Positions 5,195 through 11,412 of a stretch of DNA of 11,656 nucleotides are shown here, in pieces (the stretch's first letter is position 1; each line of letters starts with the position of its first letter). The translations under genes were made by a program, and so were the position numbers. The notes beneath the pieces are model-generated. The model was not told where the DNA came from. It saw only the letters and a list, made by a program, of their open reading frames with translations, and did no database searches. Location of the stretch: assembly GCA_001786225.1 (NCBI GenBank), contig MFVV01000020.1:1-11656 (forward strand), given 5' to 3'. The DNA comes from Candidatus Nomurabacteria bacterium RIFCSPLOWO2_12_FULL_46_14. GTDB taxonomy: Bacteria; Patescibacteriota; Minisyncoccia; Phycocordibacterales; UBA9973.

Positions 5195-5265
5195 TGCGGC
5201 CAGGGAGAATCGAACTCCCGTCTCATCCTTGGCAAGGACGTGTTCTACCACTAAACCATGGCCGC
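5195..5265 (-). tRNA. trnG: tRNA-Gly (anticodon GCC), no encoded CCA
   Basis: The minus strand gives acceptor GCGGCCA/TGGCCGC, D-arm GTTTAGTGGTAGAAC, anticodon stem CGTCC/GGATG with loop TTGCCAA (anticodon GCC), variable AGAC, T-arm GGGAG-TTCGATT-CTCCC and discriminator A. The bases that follow are CAA, so CCA is not encoded. A promoter is at 5301-5329. Confidence 0.95.
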
Positions 5266-5300
5266 GGAAAATTTTTCCTATTAATTATATAATCGGATAT

Positions 5301-5329
5301 AGTATAATATTTTATATATATTTTTGCAA
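5301..5329 (-). promoter_or_regulatory. Promoter of tRNA-Gly(GCC)
   Basis: On the minus strand TTGCAA (5329-5324) and TATACT (5306-5301) are 17 nt apart, which places the start of transcription about 30 nt before the tRNA. The whole 5266-5417 stretch is extremely AT-rich and holds no gene. Confidence 0.5.
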
Positions 5330-5360
5330 TCATAATATAAGTTTATAAAATAAGGCTAAT

Positions 5361-5389
5361 TTGCTAATTCCGAAGAAGTAGTGTAAAAT
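5361..5389 (+). promoter_or_regulatory. Promoter of the tRNA-Arg/cca unit
   Basis: TTGCTA (5361-5366) and TAAAAT (5384-5389) are 17 nt apart, with a TG just before the -10. Transcription would start near 5396, about 22 nt before the tRNA. Confidence 0.5.
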
Positions 5390-5417
5390 AATCATTAAAT
5401 TATTAATTAATTTCAAA

Positions 5418-5492
5418 GCACCCGTGGTGAAATGGATATCACAACAGTCTTCGGAACTGTCGTTGGGGGTTCGAGTCCCTCCGGGTGCACCA
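5418..5492 (+). tRNA. trnR: tRNA-Arg (anticodon UCG), CCA encoded
   Basis: The cloverleaf is: acceptor GCACCCG/CGGGTGC, D-arm GTGAAATGGATATCAC, anticodon stem ACAGT/ACTGT with loop CTTCGGA (anticodon TCG), variable CGTT, T-arm GGGGG-TTCGAGT-CCCTC (one G-U), discriminator A and an encoded CCA at 5490-5492. The cca start codon follows 10 nt later. Confidence 0.95.
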
Positions 5493-5502
5493 CAAAAGCT
5501 TC

Positions 5503-7050
5503 ATGACAAATTATCAAAATCTAATATCAAAAATACCCAAAGAAGTTTCTCGTGTAACTCAAACTCTCGAAAAGGCCAGTTTTGAGGCCTTTTTGGTCGG
5601 TGGTTGCGTGCGTGACTTGGTAATGGGTAAAGAGCCAAAAGACTGGGATGTAACTACTAACGCCAAGCCGGAGCAGATTATGGAGCTTTTTGAAAAGACG
5701 GTTTATGAAAATGCTTTTGGCACAGTGGGAGTTATCGTTTCACGCGAAACAGAGCCCAACCTAGTTATTGAGATTACCCCTTATAGAATTGAAGAAAAAT
5801 ATAGTGATTTCAGGCATCCGGACGAAGTTAAATTTAGCGAAAAACTGGAGGACGACCTTAAAAGACGTGATTTTACTGTAAATGCACTAGCTTTAGGTAA
5901 AGGACCCGCCCAAAGTATAAAGGACATTGAGTCGGACTGGCATCTAACGGACATGTTTGGTGGTCTAAAGGACATAGAGAACAAAACCTTAAGGACAGTA
6001 GGGGAACCGGAGAAACGTTTCCAGGAGGATGCCTTGAGGATGATTCGAGCGGTGCGCTTCTCTTTACAGCTTGGTTTTTCTGTGGCGTATGAAGCAAGCG
6101 AAAGTATTGCCAAAAACGCGGACTTAATCCAGAAAATTTCCAGAGAAAGAGTCCGGGATGAATTCAAGAAAATAATAATGGCAGATACGCCCGCCGCCGG
6201 TGTTTTAATGCTTTCTAAATTCGGCCTACTTAAACATATTATTCCGGAGCTCTTAGAGGGGATAGGCGTGGAGCAATCGGGAGAGCATGTTTACAATGTC
6301 TGGGAACACTTACTCCAGGCACTCCAGCATGCCGCCGACAAAAATTGGCCCTTAGAAATAAGGCTGGCCGCGCTTTTCCACGATATCGGCAAGCCCAAGA
6401 CTCGCCGTAATACCCCTACCCAGCCTCCCCCTACTGTAGGGGGAGGAGAAAGAAGGGGGTATAAAAAGTACACCTTCTACGGTCATGAAGTGGTCGGCGC
6501 ACGGATGACCAAAAAGATAATGGAACGGCTAAAATTTGCCAACAAAGAAATTGAACTGACGGAAAAGCTGGTGCGGAACCACATGTTCTTCTCCGACCCG
6601 GAAAAAATCACTCTCTCCGCCGTGCGGCGGATAATCGTCAAGGTGGGCAGAGATAATATTTGGGACTTGATGAATGTCCGGGAGTGCGACCGAGTGGGCA
6701 TGCGTAAAAAAGAAAAGCCCTACCGCTTGCGCAAATATTTTGCCATGATTGAGGAAGCCCTACGGGACCCTATCTCCGTGGGCCAGCTTACGATTGACGG
6801 CAACTTTATGCAAAAAGAACTTGGGATTTCGCCCGGGCCAAGAATGGGTTGGATTCTCCATGCGCTTTTGGAAGAAGTTTTAGACGCGCCGGAGAAAAAT
6901 ACGGTGGAACATTTGAGCGAGCTAGCTAAATCTCTAGATATGTTGGGCGACGCGGAACTTCGGGCGCTAGGGGAGAGAGGTAGAGAGAAAAAAGAAGAAT
7001 TGGAAGACGAAGAAGTGGCCAAGCTCCATCAAAAGCACGGAGTGGATTAA
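5503..7050 (+). CDS. cca: CCA-adding tRNA nucleotidyltransferase with HD domain
   Basis: A 515-residue class II CCA-adding enzyme (poly(A) polymerase family) that builds or repairs the 3' CCA of tRNAs from CTP and ATP. The head carries FLVGGCVRDLVMG and the catalytic DWD (D47, D49). It is followed by RRDFTVNALA (from 121) and RFQEDALRMIRAVRFSLQLGF (neck). An HD phosphohydrolase-type domain begins near 270, with H293-D294 in LAALFHDIGKPKTR and a later YGHE and NH motif. Residues 303-319 (NTPTQPPPTVGGGERRG) are an insert made by a palindromic repeat (6411-6461). The C-terminal tail (~490-515) is Glu/Lys-rich. ATG 5503 is chosen because the in-frame GTG at 5485 lies inside tRNA-Arg. The 10-nt leader left after tRNA processing has no Shine-Dalgarno. 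Its stop overlaps the stop of the convergent gene. Confidence 0.95.
   Translation: MTNYQNLISKIPKEVSRVTQTLEKASFEAFLVGGCVRDLVMGKEPKDWDVTTNAKPEQIMELFEKTVYENAFGTVGVIVSRETEPNLVIEITPYRIEEKYSDFRHPDEVKFSEKLEDDLKRRDFTVNALALGKGPAQSIKDIESDWHLTDMFGGLKDIENKTLRTVGEPEKRFQEDALRMIRAVRFSLQLGFSVAYEASESIAKNADLIQKISRERVRDEFKKIIMADTPAAGVLMLSKFGLLKHIIPELLEGIGVEQSGEHVYNVWEHLLQALQHAADKNWPLEIRLAALFHDIGKPKTRRNTPTQPPPTVGGGERRGYKKYTFYGHEVVGARMTKKIMERLKFANKEIELTEKLVRNHMFFSDPEKITLSAVRRIIVKVGRDNIWDLMNVRECDRVGMRKKEKPYRLRKYFAMIEEALRDPISVGQLTIDGNFMQKELGISPGPRMGWILHALLEEVLDAPEKNTVEHLSELAKSLDMLGDAELRALGERGREKKEELEDEEVAKLHQKHGVD
5737..5750. promoter_or_regulatory. parS-like site within cca
   Basis: GTTTCACGCGAAAC is one base off the parS core GTTTCACGTGAAAC and encodes V79-S-R-E-T83. 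The match with the yraN coding strand extends to 17 nt (GTTTCACGCGAAACAGA), though the genes are unrelated. Confidence 0.45.
6411..6461. repeat. Palindromic repeat inserted in frame in cca
   Basis: CCTCCCCCTA (6424-6433) and TAGGGGGAGG (6437-6446) form a perfect 10-bp stem around CTG, and TACCCC (6411-6416) pairs with GGGGTA (6456-6461) outside it. It encodes the Pro/Gly-rich linker TPTQPPPTVGGGERRG between the HD motif and the YGHE motif. The C- and G-runs are unlike the flanking coding sequence, which suggests insertion of a dispersed palindrome that keeps the frame open. Confidence 0.65.
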
Positions 7051-8729
7051 TAAACCTCCTGCTGGTAGCAGGTCTCGCAGTAAACTGTCTCCGGCCGGTC
7101 TGGTGCATATGAGGTTTCGAATTTCATCGGACAAGGTTTATTATTATGGTTGTGATGGCTGGTTTTTTCACACATACATGCGCGATGCCAGAGCTTGCGA
7201 GGATTCCTTTTCGCCATTCGGTCTTGGTGCCGGCATTCAAAGTCTTTACGGGGTAGAGGAATACCCATTCTTTTATAAAAATCAAATTCGCCTTTTGTAA
7301 TTCTAAAATTCTTTTTGCAGTCCTTGCACACTAAGATTTCTTTTAAAATTTCCTCTGAAACCTCTGAAATAGTTTCGGGTATTTCGTTTTCTTTTATGGT
7401 TTCTTTGCCATAAGTGCCAGTAGTTTGGTTTTGCCAAGGAAATCCAATATCCTTTGCTTCTTTTTCGATAATCGGATAATAATTATAGCCTAAAGTTTCA
7501 TTAAAACCGAAAGGAGCAAGTTCTGGTGGGAAAAATTGTCCGCAAGTCCCTTCTTTTTTCATTTGTGTGTCTATTTGTTTTTTGATTTTTTGGTATTCCT
7601 CTTTTTCGTATTCTTTATTTAAAATCATGTATTGACCTTTGCGTATGGCATTGCATCCGATAGCGCTGGTAAGGTTGTGGCAATTTTCAGAGTATTCAAC
7701 CTCGTTGGAATAGAACACATAAGCGCAATTTTTACATTTACTGCTTTGTAAAATACCCATCATGTTGTAACAAAGTTCATTTTTATAATAAAAATTATTG
7801 CAATCCATACTATCTATTGATTCTTCCGCGTCAGCCATATAAGAACAATTTTTTGTGCCAGTTGTGTCAAAAACCATTATGCCATCATAGCAATTATGCA
7901 TATAATCACCAGTTACATTATTGCATTTTGTCTGGGAGGCGTATTTTACAATTATTTTCTTTTTTAGAGTTTCAAATTCTTGTTTTGCTTTTTCTAAATT
8001 TTCATAACTAGAAAATATTTCTCCTTTCTTTTTCTCGTATTCTTCCTTGGTGTATTTTACATTCAAAATGGCATTTGAGAGGTTACGTCCATTGGTGCAA
8101 AAAATACAATTATTTGAATTGCGTGTGTTGTAGCAAAAAATAAGGTCAGTTGAAGACTGACATTGTTCACAGTACATGCACTTAAAACATTCACGCACAT
8201 CGATACATTCGTAACAAAGTTCTGACACATGAATAAAGGCGCAATCCACACAACCTTTGCATTTTTGAATCAACCTACTATACATGCAATCTTCATTGTA
8301 TTCGCCCGCAAAAATTAAATAACAATCTTTATTATCTGATGTTCCATTTGCATATTCAGTTCGGACTGCATTTAGATTCATTAGAGATAATCTCGGCACA
8401 CTTTTTTGCAATTCTTTATACTGCTCAAAGAATGTTTTGTCCAGATTATATTCTTGAGCGAAACTTTTTGGATCCCATTTATCACTCCACCAACACCCAT
8501 TGCAATAAACAGTATATTTACTGTCTTTTGAGTACAAGGAAATCATGTCTTTCTTGCAAAGGTCGCAAGGTCTCTTGTAGAAAGTCCTTTCATTTCTAAA
8601 TGCCAAGCGTCGCATTACACGACAGTCAGGACAATGAAGAGGGGGAACCGTCTTTACCTGTTCGTAAAAAATTAAATCTTCTTTTCTTATCTCAAAATCT
8701 TTTTTACAACTTAGACAATTTTTCTGCAT
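7047..8729 (-). CDS. Cys-rich zinc-ribbon protein with duplicated end modules
   Basis: A 560-residue soluble protein with 40 cysteines, of a type common in CPR genomes and of unknown function (some relatives carry the misleading label CaiB/BaiF). The N-terminal module has two four-Cys ribbons, C5-C8/C33-C36 and C55-C58/C76-C79, ending YTVYCNGCWW. The C-terminal module (466-560) repeats the same plan: C468-C471 (VCKDCKKNF), C499, C518-C520, C533 and C551-C554 (ETVYCETCY). Between them, about 130-240 and 290-380 hold closely spaced Cys with CxxC pairs (CKGC, CYEC, CFKC, CEQC), separated by two Lys/Glu-rich helices (YTKEEYEKKK, YEKEEYQKIKKQ) that look like each other too. No signal or membrane segment is seen. 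A perfect GGAGG lies upstream of ATG 8729 but 16 nt away. It follows the acylphosphatase-like gene by 39 nt and probably shares its transcript. Confidence 0.85.
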   Translation of the reverse strand: MQKNCLSCKKDFEIRKEDLIFYEQVKTVPPLHCPDCRVMRRLAFRNERTFYKRPCDLCKKDMISLYSKDSKYTVYCNGCWWSDKWDPKSFAQEYNLDKTFFEQYKELQKSVPRLSLMNLNAVRTEYANGTSDNKDCYLIFAGEYNEDCMYSRLIQKCKGCVDCAFIHVSELCYECIDVRECFKCMYCEQCQSSTDLIFCYNTRNSNNCIFCTNGRNLSNAILNVKYTKEEYEKKKGEIFSSYENLEKAKQEFETLKKKIIVKYASQTKCNNVTGDYMHNCYDGIMVFDTTGTKNCSYMADAEESIDSMDCNNFYYKNELCYNMMGILQSSKCKNCAYVFYSNEVEYSENCHNLTSAIGCNAIRKGQYMILNKEYEKEEYQKIKKQIDTQMKKEGTCGQFFPPELAPFGFNETLGYNYYPIIEKEAKDIGFPWQNQTTGTYGKETIKENEIPETISEVSEEILKEILVCKDCKKNFRITKGEFDFYKRMGIPLPRKDFECRHQDRMAKRNPRKLWHRACMCEKTSHHNHNNKPCPMKFETSYAPDRPETVYCETCYQQEVY

Positions 8730-8768
8730 AATTTAAATTTTATCACCTCCGAGATTTTACCCCAAGAT

Positions 8769-9068
8769 TTATTCCACGCCTACGCCGTGGCAGGAGAAGT
8801 CCTGGAATCCGCCGGTGGGCTCTCGCCAGAGCGCGTAAGTATTCTCAATAGACGAAAAAAATTGCCGTTTGTGCAATTTTTTGACGAACTTCTCCAATTT
8901 TTTTTCTTCACCCTCGGCGATGACTTTGATACTGCCGTCGTCCCGAGTAAAAGCGATGCCGACCAGGCCGTAAGAAAGAGCCAAGTCTCGGACCCCCTCC
9001 AGAAAATCGGGGCCTAGGCCTTTGCCGGACACTCCGCTTTCTACACGCTTAAGCATTACCTTAATCAT
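8769..9068 (-). CDS. Acylphosphatase-like protein, catalytic residues not conserved
   Basis: A 99-residue protein with an acylphosphatase-like pattern: a first strand and loop (VMLKRVESGVSGKGLGPDF), a helix (LEGVRDLALSYGL), then VGIAFTRDDGSIKVIAEGEEKKLEKFVKKL and a final SSIENTYALWREPTGGFQDF. In true acylphosphatases an Arg in the first loop (VQGVxFR) and an Asn after the second strand (VxNxxDG) do the chemistry. Here the loop reads GLGPDF and the second site FTRDDG, so both are lost and enzyme activity is unlikely. ATG 9068 is chosen because the upstream in-frame Met (9089) lies in an inverted-repeat arm. A paralogue begins at 11413. It sits between TMEM175 and the Cys-rich gene. Its role is unknown; ligand or RNA binding is possible. 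Confidence 0.75.
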   Translation of the reverse strand: MIKVMLKRVESGVSGKGLGPDFLEGVRDLALSYGLVGIAFTRDDGSIKVIAEGEEKKLEKFVKKLHKRQFFSSIENTYALWREPTGGFQDFSCHGVGVE

Positions 9069-9074
9069 AGCACC

Positions 9075-9183
9075 AAAATCAAAAAACACCTTCTAATGGC
9101 CGGCCAAAAATTCTACTGAATTTTTGGCCTAAGACTCCGGCTCGTCAGCCTGCGTACGCCCTTATAAGGTGTTTTTTGATTTT
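9075..9183. repeat. Nested inverted repeats upstream of the acylphosphatase-like gene
   Basis: An 18-bp perfect outer inverted repeat (9075-9092 with 9166-9183; AAAATCAAAAAACACCTT) encloses a second perfect 11-bp hairpin, GGCCAAAAATT (9102-9112) with AATTTTTGGCC (9119-9129), and a further GC-rich segment (9131-9160). The outer arm recurs once alone at 1701-1722. The element starts 7 nt upstream of the gene start at 9068 and would form a strong structure in its leader or act as a terminator after TMEM175. Confidence 0.75.
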
Positions 9184-9190
9184 CCGGAAC

Positions 9191-9254
9191 CGGTTGTAAT
9201 TTTTTCGAACGACAAGGCGGTGACTGCGCGAGGAGCGAGAAAAAATTACAACCG
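9191..9254. repeat. Conserved-loop/variable-stem inverted repeat, copy 2
   Basis: A perfect 15-bp inverted repeat (9191-9205 with 9240-9254), again with T6/A6 next to the loop, encloses a 34-nt loop (9206-9239) that begins CGAACGACAAGGCGGT. The loop matches that of 3957-3990 (reverse complement) at 30 of 34 positions. Differences are at loop positions 17, 19, 28 and 31. The outer stem (CGGTTGTAA) shares nothing with copy 1. It lies 6 nt beyond the TMEM175 stop, in opposite loop orientation to its gene compared with copy 1. Confidence 0.8.
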
Positions 9255-9260
9255 TGAAGG

Positions 9261-9872
9261 CTATTTTATGAACTTGCCGAACAAGCGAGTGCTCTGGTGG
9301 GAGAAATTGAAAAGGACAGCGAGGGTTAGCAGGGCCAGGGCCAGGCCCTGGCTGGCGAAGGAGAGGGGGATGGCGATGACGGCGAAGATTATCGGCACGA
9401 AGGTGCGGATGGTGCCGCGCATTATTTCACCTTGGTTTACCTCTGGATTTTTGATAGTCGGAGAATAAAAAACGTAATTCCGCATCATAAAGAGGCAGAG
9501 ACCGAGCATAATGACATTGAGAGAGAAAATTATTATCGGCAATTCTAAGTCGTTCTGCCGTCCGAGGAGTGCGGTGGAGAAAGGCACCAGGCCGACGAAG
9601 AGGAAAAAGAAGGCGTTGATGTTGGTCAGGGTCATATCTATGTTTTTGGCGTAGACGGAGATGAAAAAATGATGCGCCCGCCAGTAATTGAATAGCATGG
9701 CGAAGGCCAGGACATAGGAGAGGAAAACCGGCGACATAGAAACCAAGGCCCGCCATAAATCAGTGTTGCCGGCGTCGAGGGGCAAGGGGGGCAGTCGCAA
9801 ATCAAAAACGAGGATGGTCATCACAATGGCGAAAATACCATCGGAGAGCTGTTCTAGTCTGTTGGGTTTCAT
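9261..9872 (-). CDS. TMEM175-family (DUF1211) potassium-channel-like protein
   Basis: A 203-residue membrane protein with six hydrophobic segments. Its start, NRLEQLSDGIFAIVMTILVFDLRLP, carries the TMEM175 hallmark RxxxFSDGxFAIxxT at residues 5-18, with Leu in place of Phe (LSDG). In this family the first helix, including these residues, lines the K+ pore. Later segments FNYWRAHHFF (61-70) and VGLVPFSTALLG are also family-like. The length fits bacterial single-domain TMEM175. ATG 9872 has no Shine-Dalgarno; a TATAAA lies 5-10 nt upstream on the minus strand, in line with a leaderless transcript, but the -35 is poor. The gene is followed by the two structured repeats at 9191-9254 and 9075-9183. 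Confidence 0.88.
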   Translation of the reverse strand: MKPNRLEQLSDGIFAIVMTILVFDLRLPPLPLDAGNTDLWRALVSMSPVFLSYVLAFAMLFNYWRAHHFFISVYAKNIDMTLTNINAFFFLFVGLVPFSTALLGRQNDLELPIIIFSLNVIMLGLCLFMMRNYVFYSPTIKNPEVNQGEIMRGTIRTFVPIIFAVIAIPLSFASQGLALALLTLAVLFNFSHQSTRLFGKFIK

Positions 9873-9986
9873 ATTATTTATAATAACACAAAATTATTAG
9901 TTGGCATATTGAGGCCAGGCAATCCAAGAAAAAGAAAAAGGAGAAGAAAATAAATAATATTTTACATTTCAATCATCAAGAAACCT

Positions 9987-10736
9987 TTAAGACTTTGCGC
10001 TAATTTCCCAAATAAATTCAAATAATTTTTTTAGACTGTATGTCAGGTCTGTGGATTGAACAATGAATGACACTGATTCTCTTTTAGTGGAAATTACCCC
10101 GACCTTGTTTTCATAAATATATATTGAGGCCTTTAGGTCTGCGTATAATGGTAGGTATTTGATTGACCTTAAATATGCAGCCTCCTCGTTAAAAATAGGT
10201 TCGTCTGGAACGTCCTTGCCGCGAACTCGCAGAGAGCGGACCCGAATCCCTTTTTTAACCCGGCGCTTGATCCAATTAGCGATAAAAGTTTTATCTACAT
10301 TTTCCAGGGTAAGCTGAGGAGGGGAGAAATAAATATATTCTTTTTTAGTAAATCTTAAGATATCCTCATACACTTCTCTCGCGGCATATGGTCCTTCAAA
10401 AATTTGAACGAATGGCTGGCGAGATTCCTCGGCGTAATGTGCTAAAAAATTTGGCAACAAATCCTGTAATTGTTTTCTTTGATTCTCGAATTTTTTATAA
10501 AGCTCTTTAGGTGACAATGGTAAATATATCTTCCTTTTTCCCCTGTAAAGTATTCTAATGTAACCTTTTTCAGCCAATATTCGCAGATTATCATAAACCG
10601 CGGTCCGGCCGAGCTTCATTTCGTCTGCCAATTCTTTGGCGGTAGCTTCTCCTAAAGATAATGCTGTTAAATATAGCTCGGCCCGCTGTTTGTCTAAACC
10701 ATTTTCAATTAACCAGGCAATAAGTTTTTTATCCAT
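9987..10736 (-). CDS. TrmB-family winged-helix transcriptional regulator
   Basis: A 249-residue regulator. The N-terminal winged helix-turn-helix (about 5-75) reads WLIENGLDKQRAELYLTALSLGEATAKELADEMKLGRTAVYDNLRILAEKGYI in segments typical of TrmB: helix 3 is RTAVYDNLRIL and the wing is YRGKRKIYLPLSPKEL. A coiled linker (KKFENQRKQLQDLL, 81-94) follows. The C-terminal half has FEGPYAAREVYEDIL and a later alpha/beta part with KASIYIYENKVGVIS, as in TrmB proteins with a phospholipase-D-like sensor fold. In archaea TrmB senses sugars; CPR members are common and their ligands are unknown. It is divergent from the gene at 10889 across a very AT-rich 152-nt gap, which makes that gene or itself the nearest candidate target. 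No clear operator palindrome is seen. Confidence 0.9.
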   Translation of the reverse strand: MDKKLIAWLIENGLDKQRAELYLTALSLGEATAKELADEMKLGRTAVYDNLRILAEKGYIRILYRGKRKIYLPLSPKELYKKFENQRKQLQDLLPNFLAHYAEESRQPFVQIFEGPYAAREVYEDILRFTKKEYIYFSPPQLTLENVDKTFIANWIKRRVKKGIRVRSLRVRGKDVPDEPIFNEEAAYLRSIKYLPLYADLKASIYIYENKVGVISTKRESVSFIVQSTDLTYSLKKLFEFIWEISAKS

Positions 10737-10825
10737 AAATTTTCAATTATTTTTGACGAAAATTATTAAAAATTATCTTATAAAATAAGGATTTTTTAGA
10801 AATTATAAAAAATTTACAATTTTAG

Positions 10826-10854
10826 TTTACATAATTCTAGACAAAAAGTAAAGT
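10826..10854 (+). promoter_or_regulatory. Possible promoter of the 134-residue gene
   Basis: TTTACA (10826-10831) and TAAAGT (10849-10854) are 17 nt apart. Transcription would start about 30 nt before ATG 10889, giving a leader that contains the GGAGG site. The -10 is a weak match. Confidence 0.35.
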
Positions 10855-10888
10855 GGAAAAAACAGTTCCTTAACACTCTGGAGGGCAA

Positions 10889-11293
10889 ATGGGCGAGTTG
10901 ACGTCAGTCCAGGAGAGAAACTTCCATTTTCTGGCGGTGTGCGAGAATGAGAGGCTGGAAAAGGAAATCCCTCAGGCGCAATTGGCCTTAGGGTTGATCA
11001 GCCGGAGAAGGGTGGTCCGTCTGATCATCGAAGGCATCAAGACGGTGGTGAAGGCAGAGCGGTCAGATTTTTGGCTCGACTCCCTCCCACAAGAAGAGGG
11101 TGGACGGGCGCATGAATATGCATCCACCCTCAATGCTCTGGGCCAACTCCTCCTGAAGCTCAAAGAAGAGCTCCGAGAGGAAGAGCGTCACGCTGTCGCC
11201 GCAGAACTGAGAGAGTGGTCGAAACACACCAAAATACTCAGACTCTCTTTCCAGCGCCTGGTCGGCGAGCTCCTCCACCCGGACCTCAGCTAA
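10889..11293 (+). CDS. Hypothetical helical protein
   Basis: A 134-residue soluble protein that I do not recognise. It is almost wholly alpha-helical by composition, rich in Glu, Arg and Leu. Residues 87-110 (LLLKLKEELREEERHAVAAE) look like a charged amphipathic helix or short coiled coil, and 37-55 (ISRRRVVRLIIEGIKTVVKA) a second. No signal peptide, membrane segment, Cys pair or known motif is seen. GGAGG is placed 6-10 nt before ATG 10889, the best-spaced Shine-Dalgarno in the window. Base use is more GC-rich than that of the neighbouring TrmB gene. Both features mark it as different from its surroundings, perhaps a recent arrival. It is followed by a strong hairpin at 11320-11360. Confidence 0.7.
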   Translation: MGELTSVQERNFHFLAVCENERLEKEIPQAQLALGLISRRRVVRLIIEGIKTVVKAERSDFWLDSLPQEEGGRAHEYASTLNALGQLLLKLKEELREEERHAVAAELREWSKHTKILRLSFQRLVGELLHPDLS

Positions 11294-11319
11294 GGGTCTC
11301 AGGGCGGTATTGTAATCAC

Positions 11320-11360
11320 GGGTCGTGTCTGCGTTTTCAACGAACACGCGGACACGACCC
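11320..11360. terminator. Long hairpin after the 134-residue gene
   Basis: A 14-bp stem (11320-11333 with 11347-11360, one T-G pair) closes a 13-nt loop, TTTTCAACGAACA. It lies 26 nt after the stop of the gene at 10889-11293. No T-run follows on either strand, so it is terminator-like or stabilising rather than a classic Rho-independent terminator. Confidence 0.45.
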
Positions 11361-11412
11361 CAAAACTTTAGCAAAAAAAGCGTAGGAATTATTAGTTAAC
11401 TTTATCAAAATT

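Noticed and set aside
5485..5502. GTG 5485 as start of cca.
   Set aside because: It lies inside the acceptor stem of tRNA-Arg; ATG 5503 gives the normal N-terminus.
9069..9089. ATG 9089 as start of the acylphosphatase-like gene.
   Set aside because: The extra residues (MFFDFGA) are encoded by the inverted-repeat arm and do not fit the fold; ATG 9068 begins the first strand.
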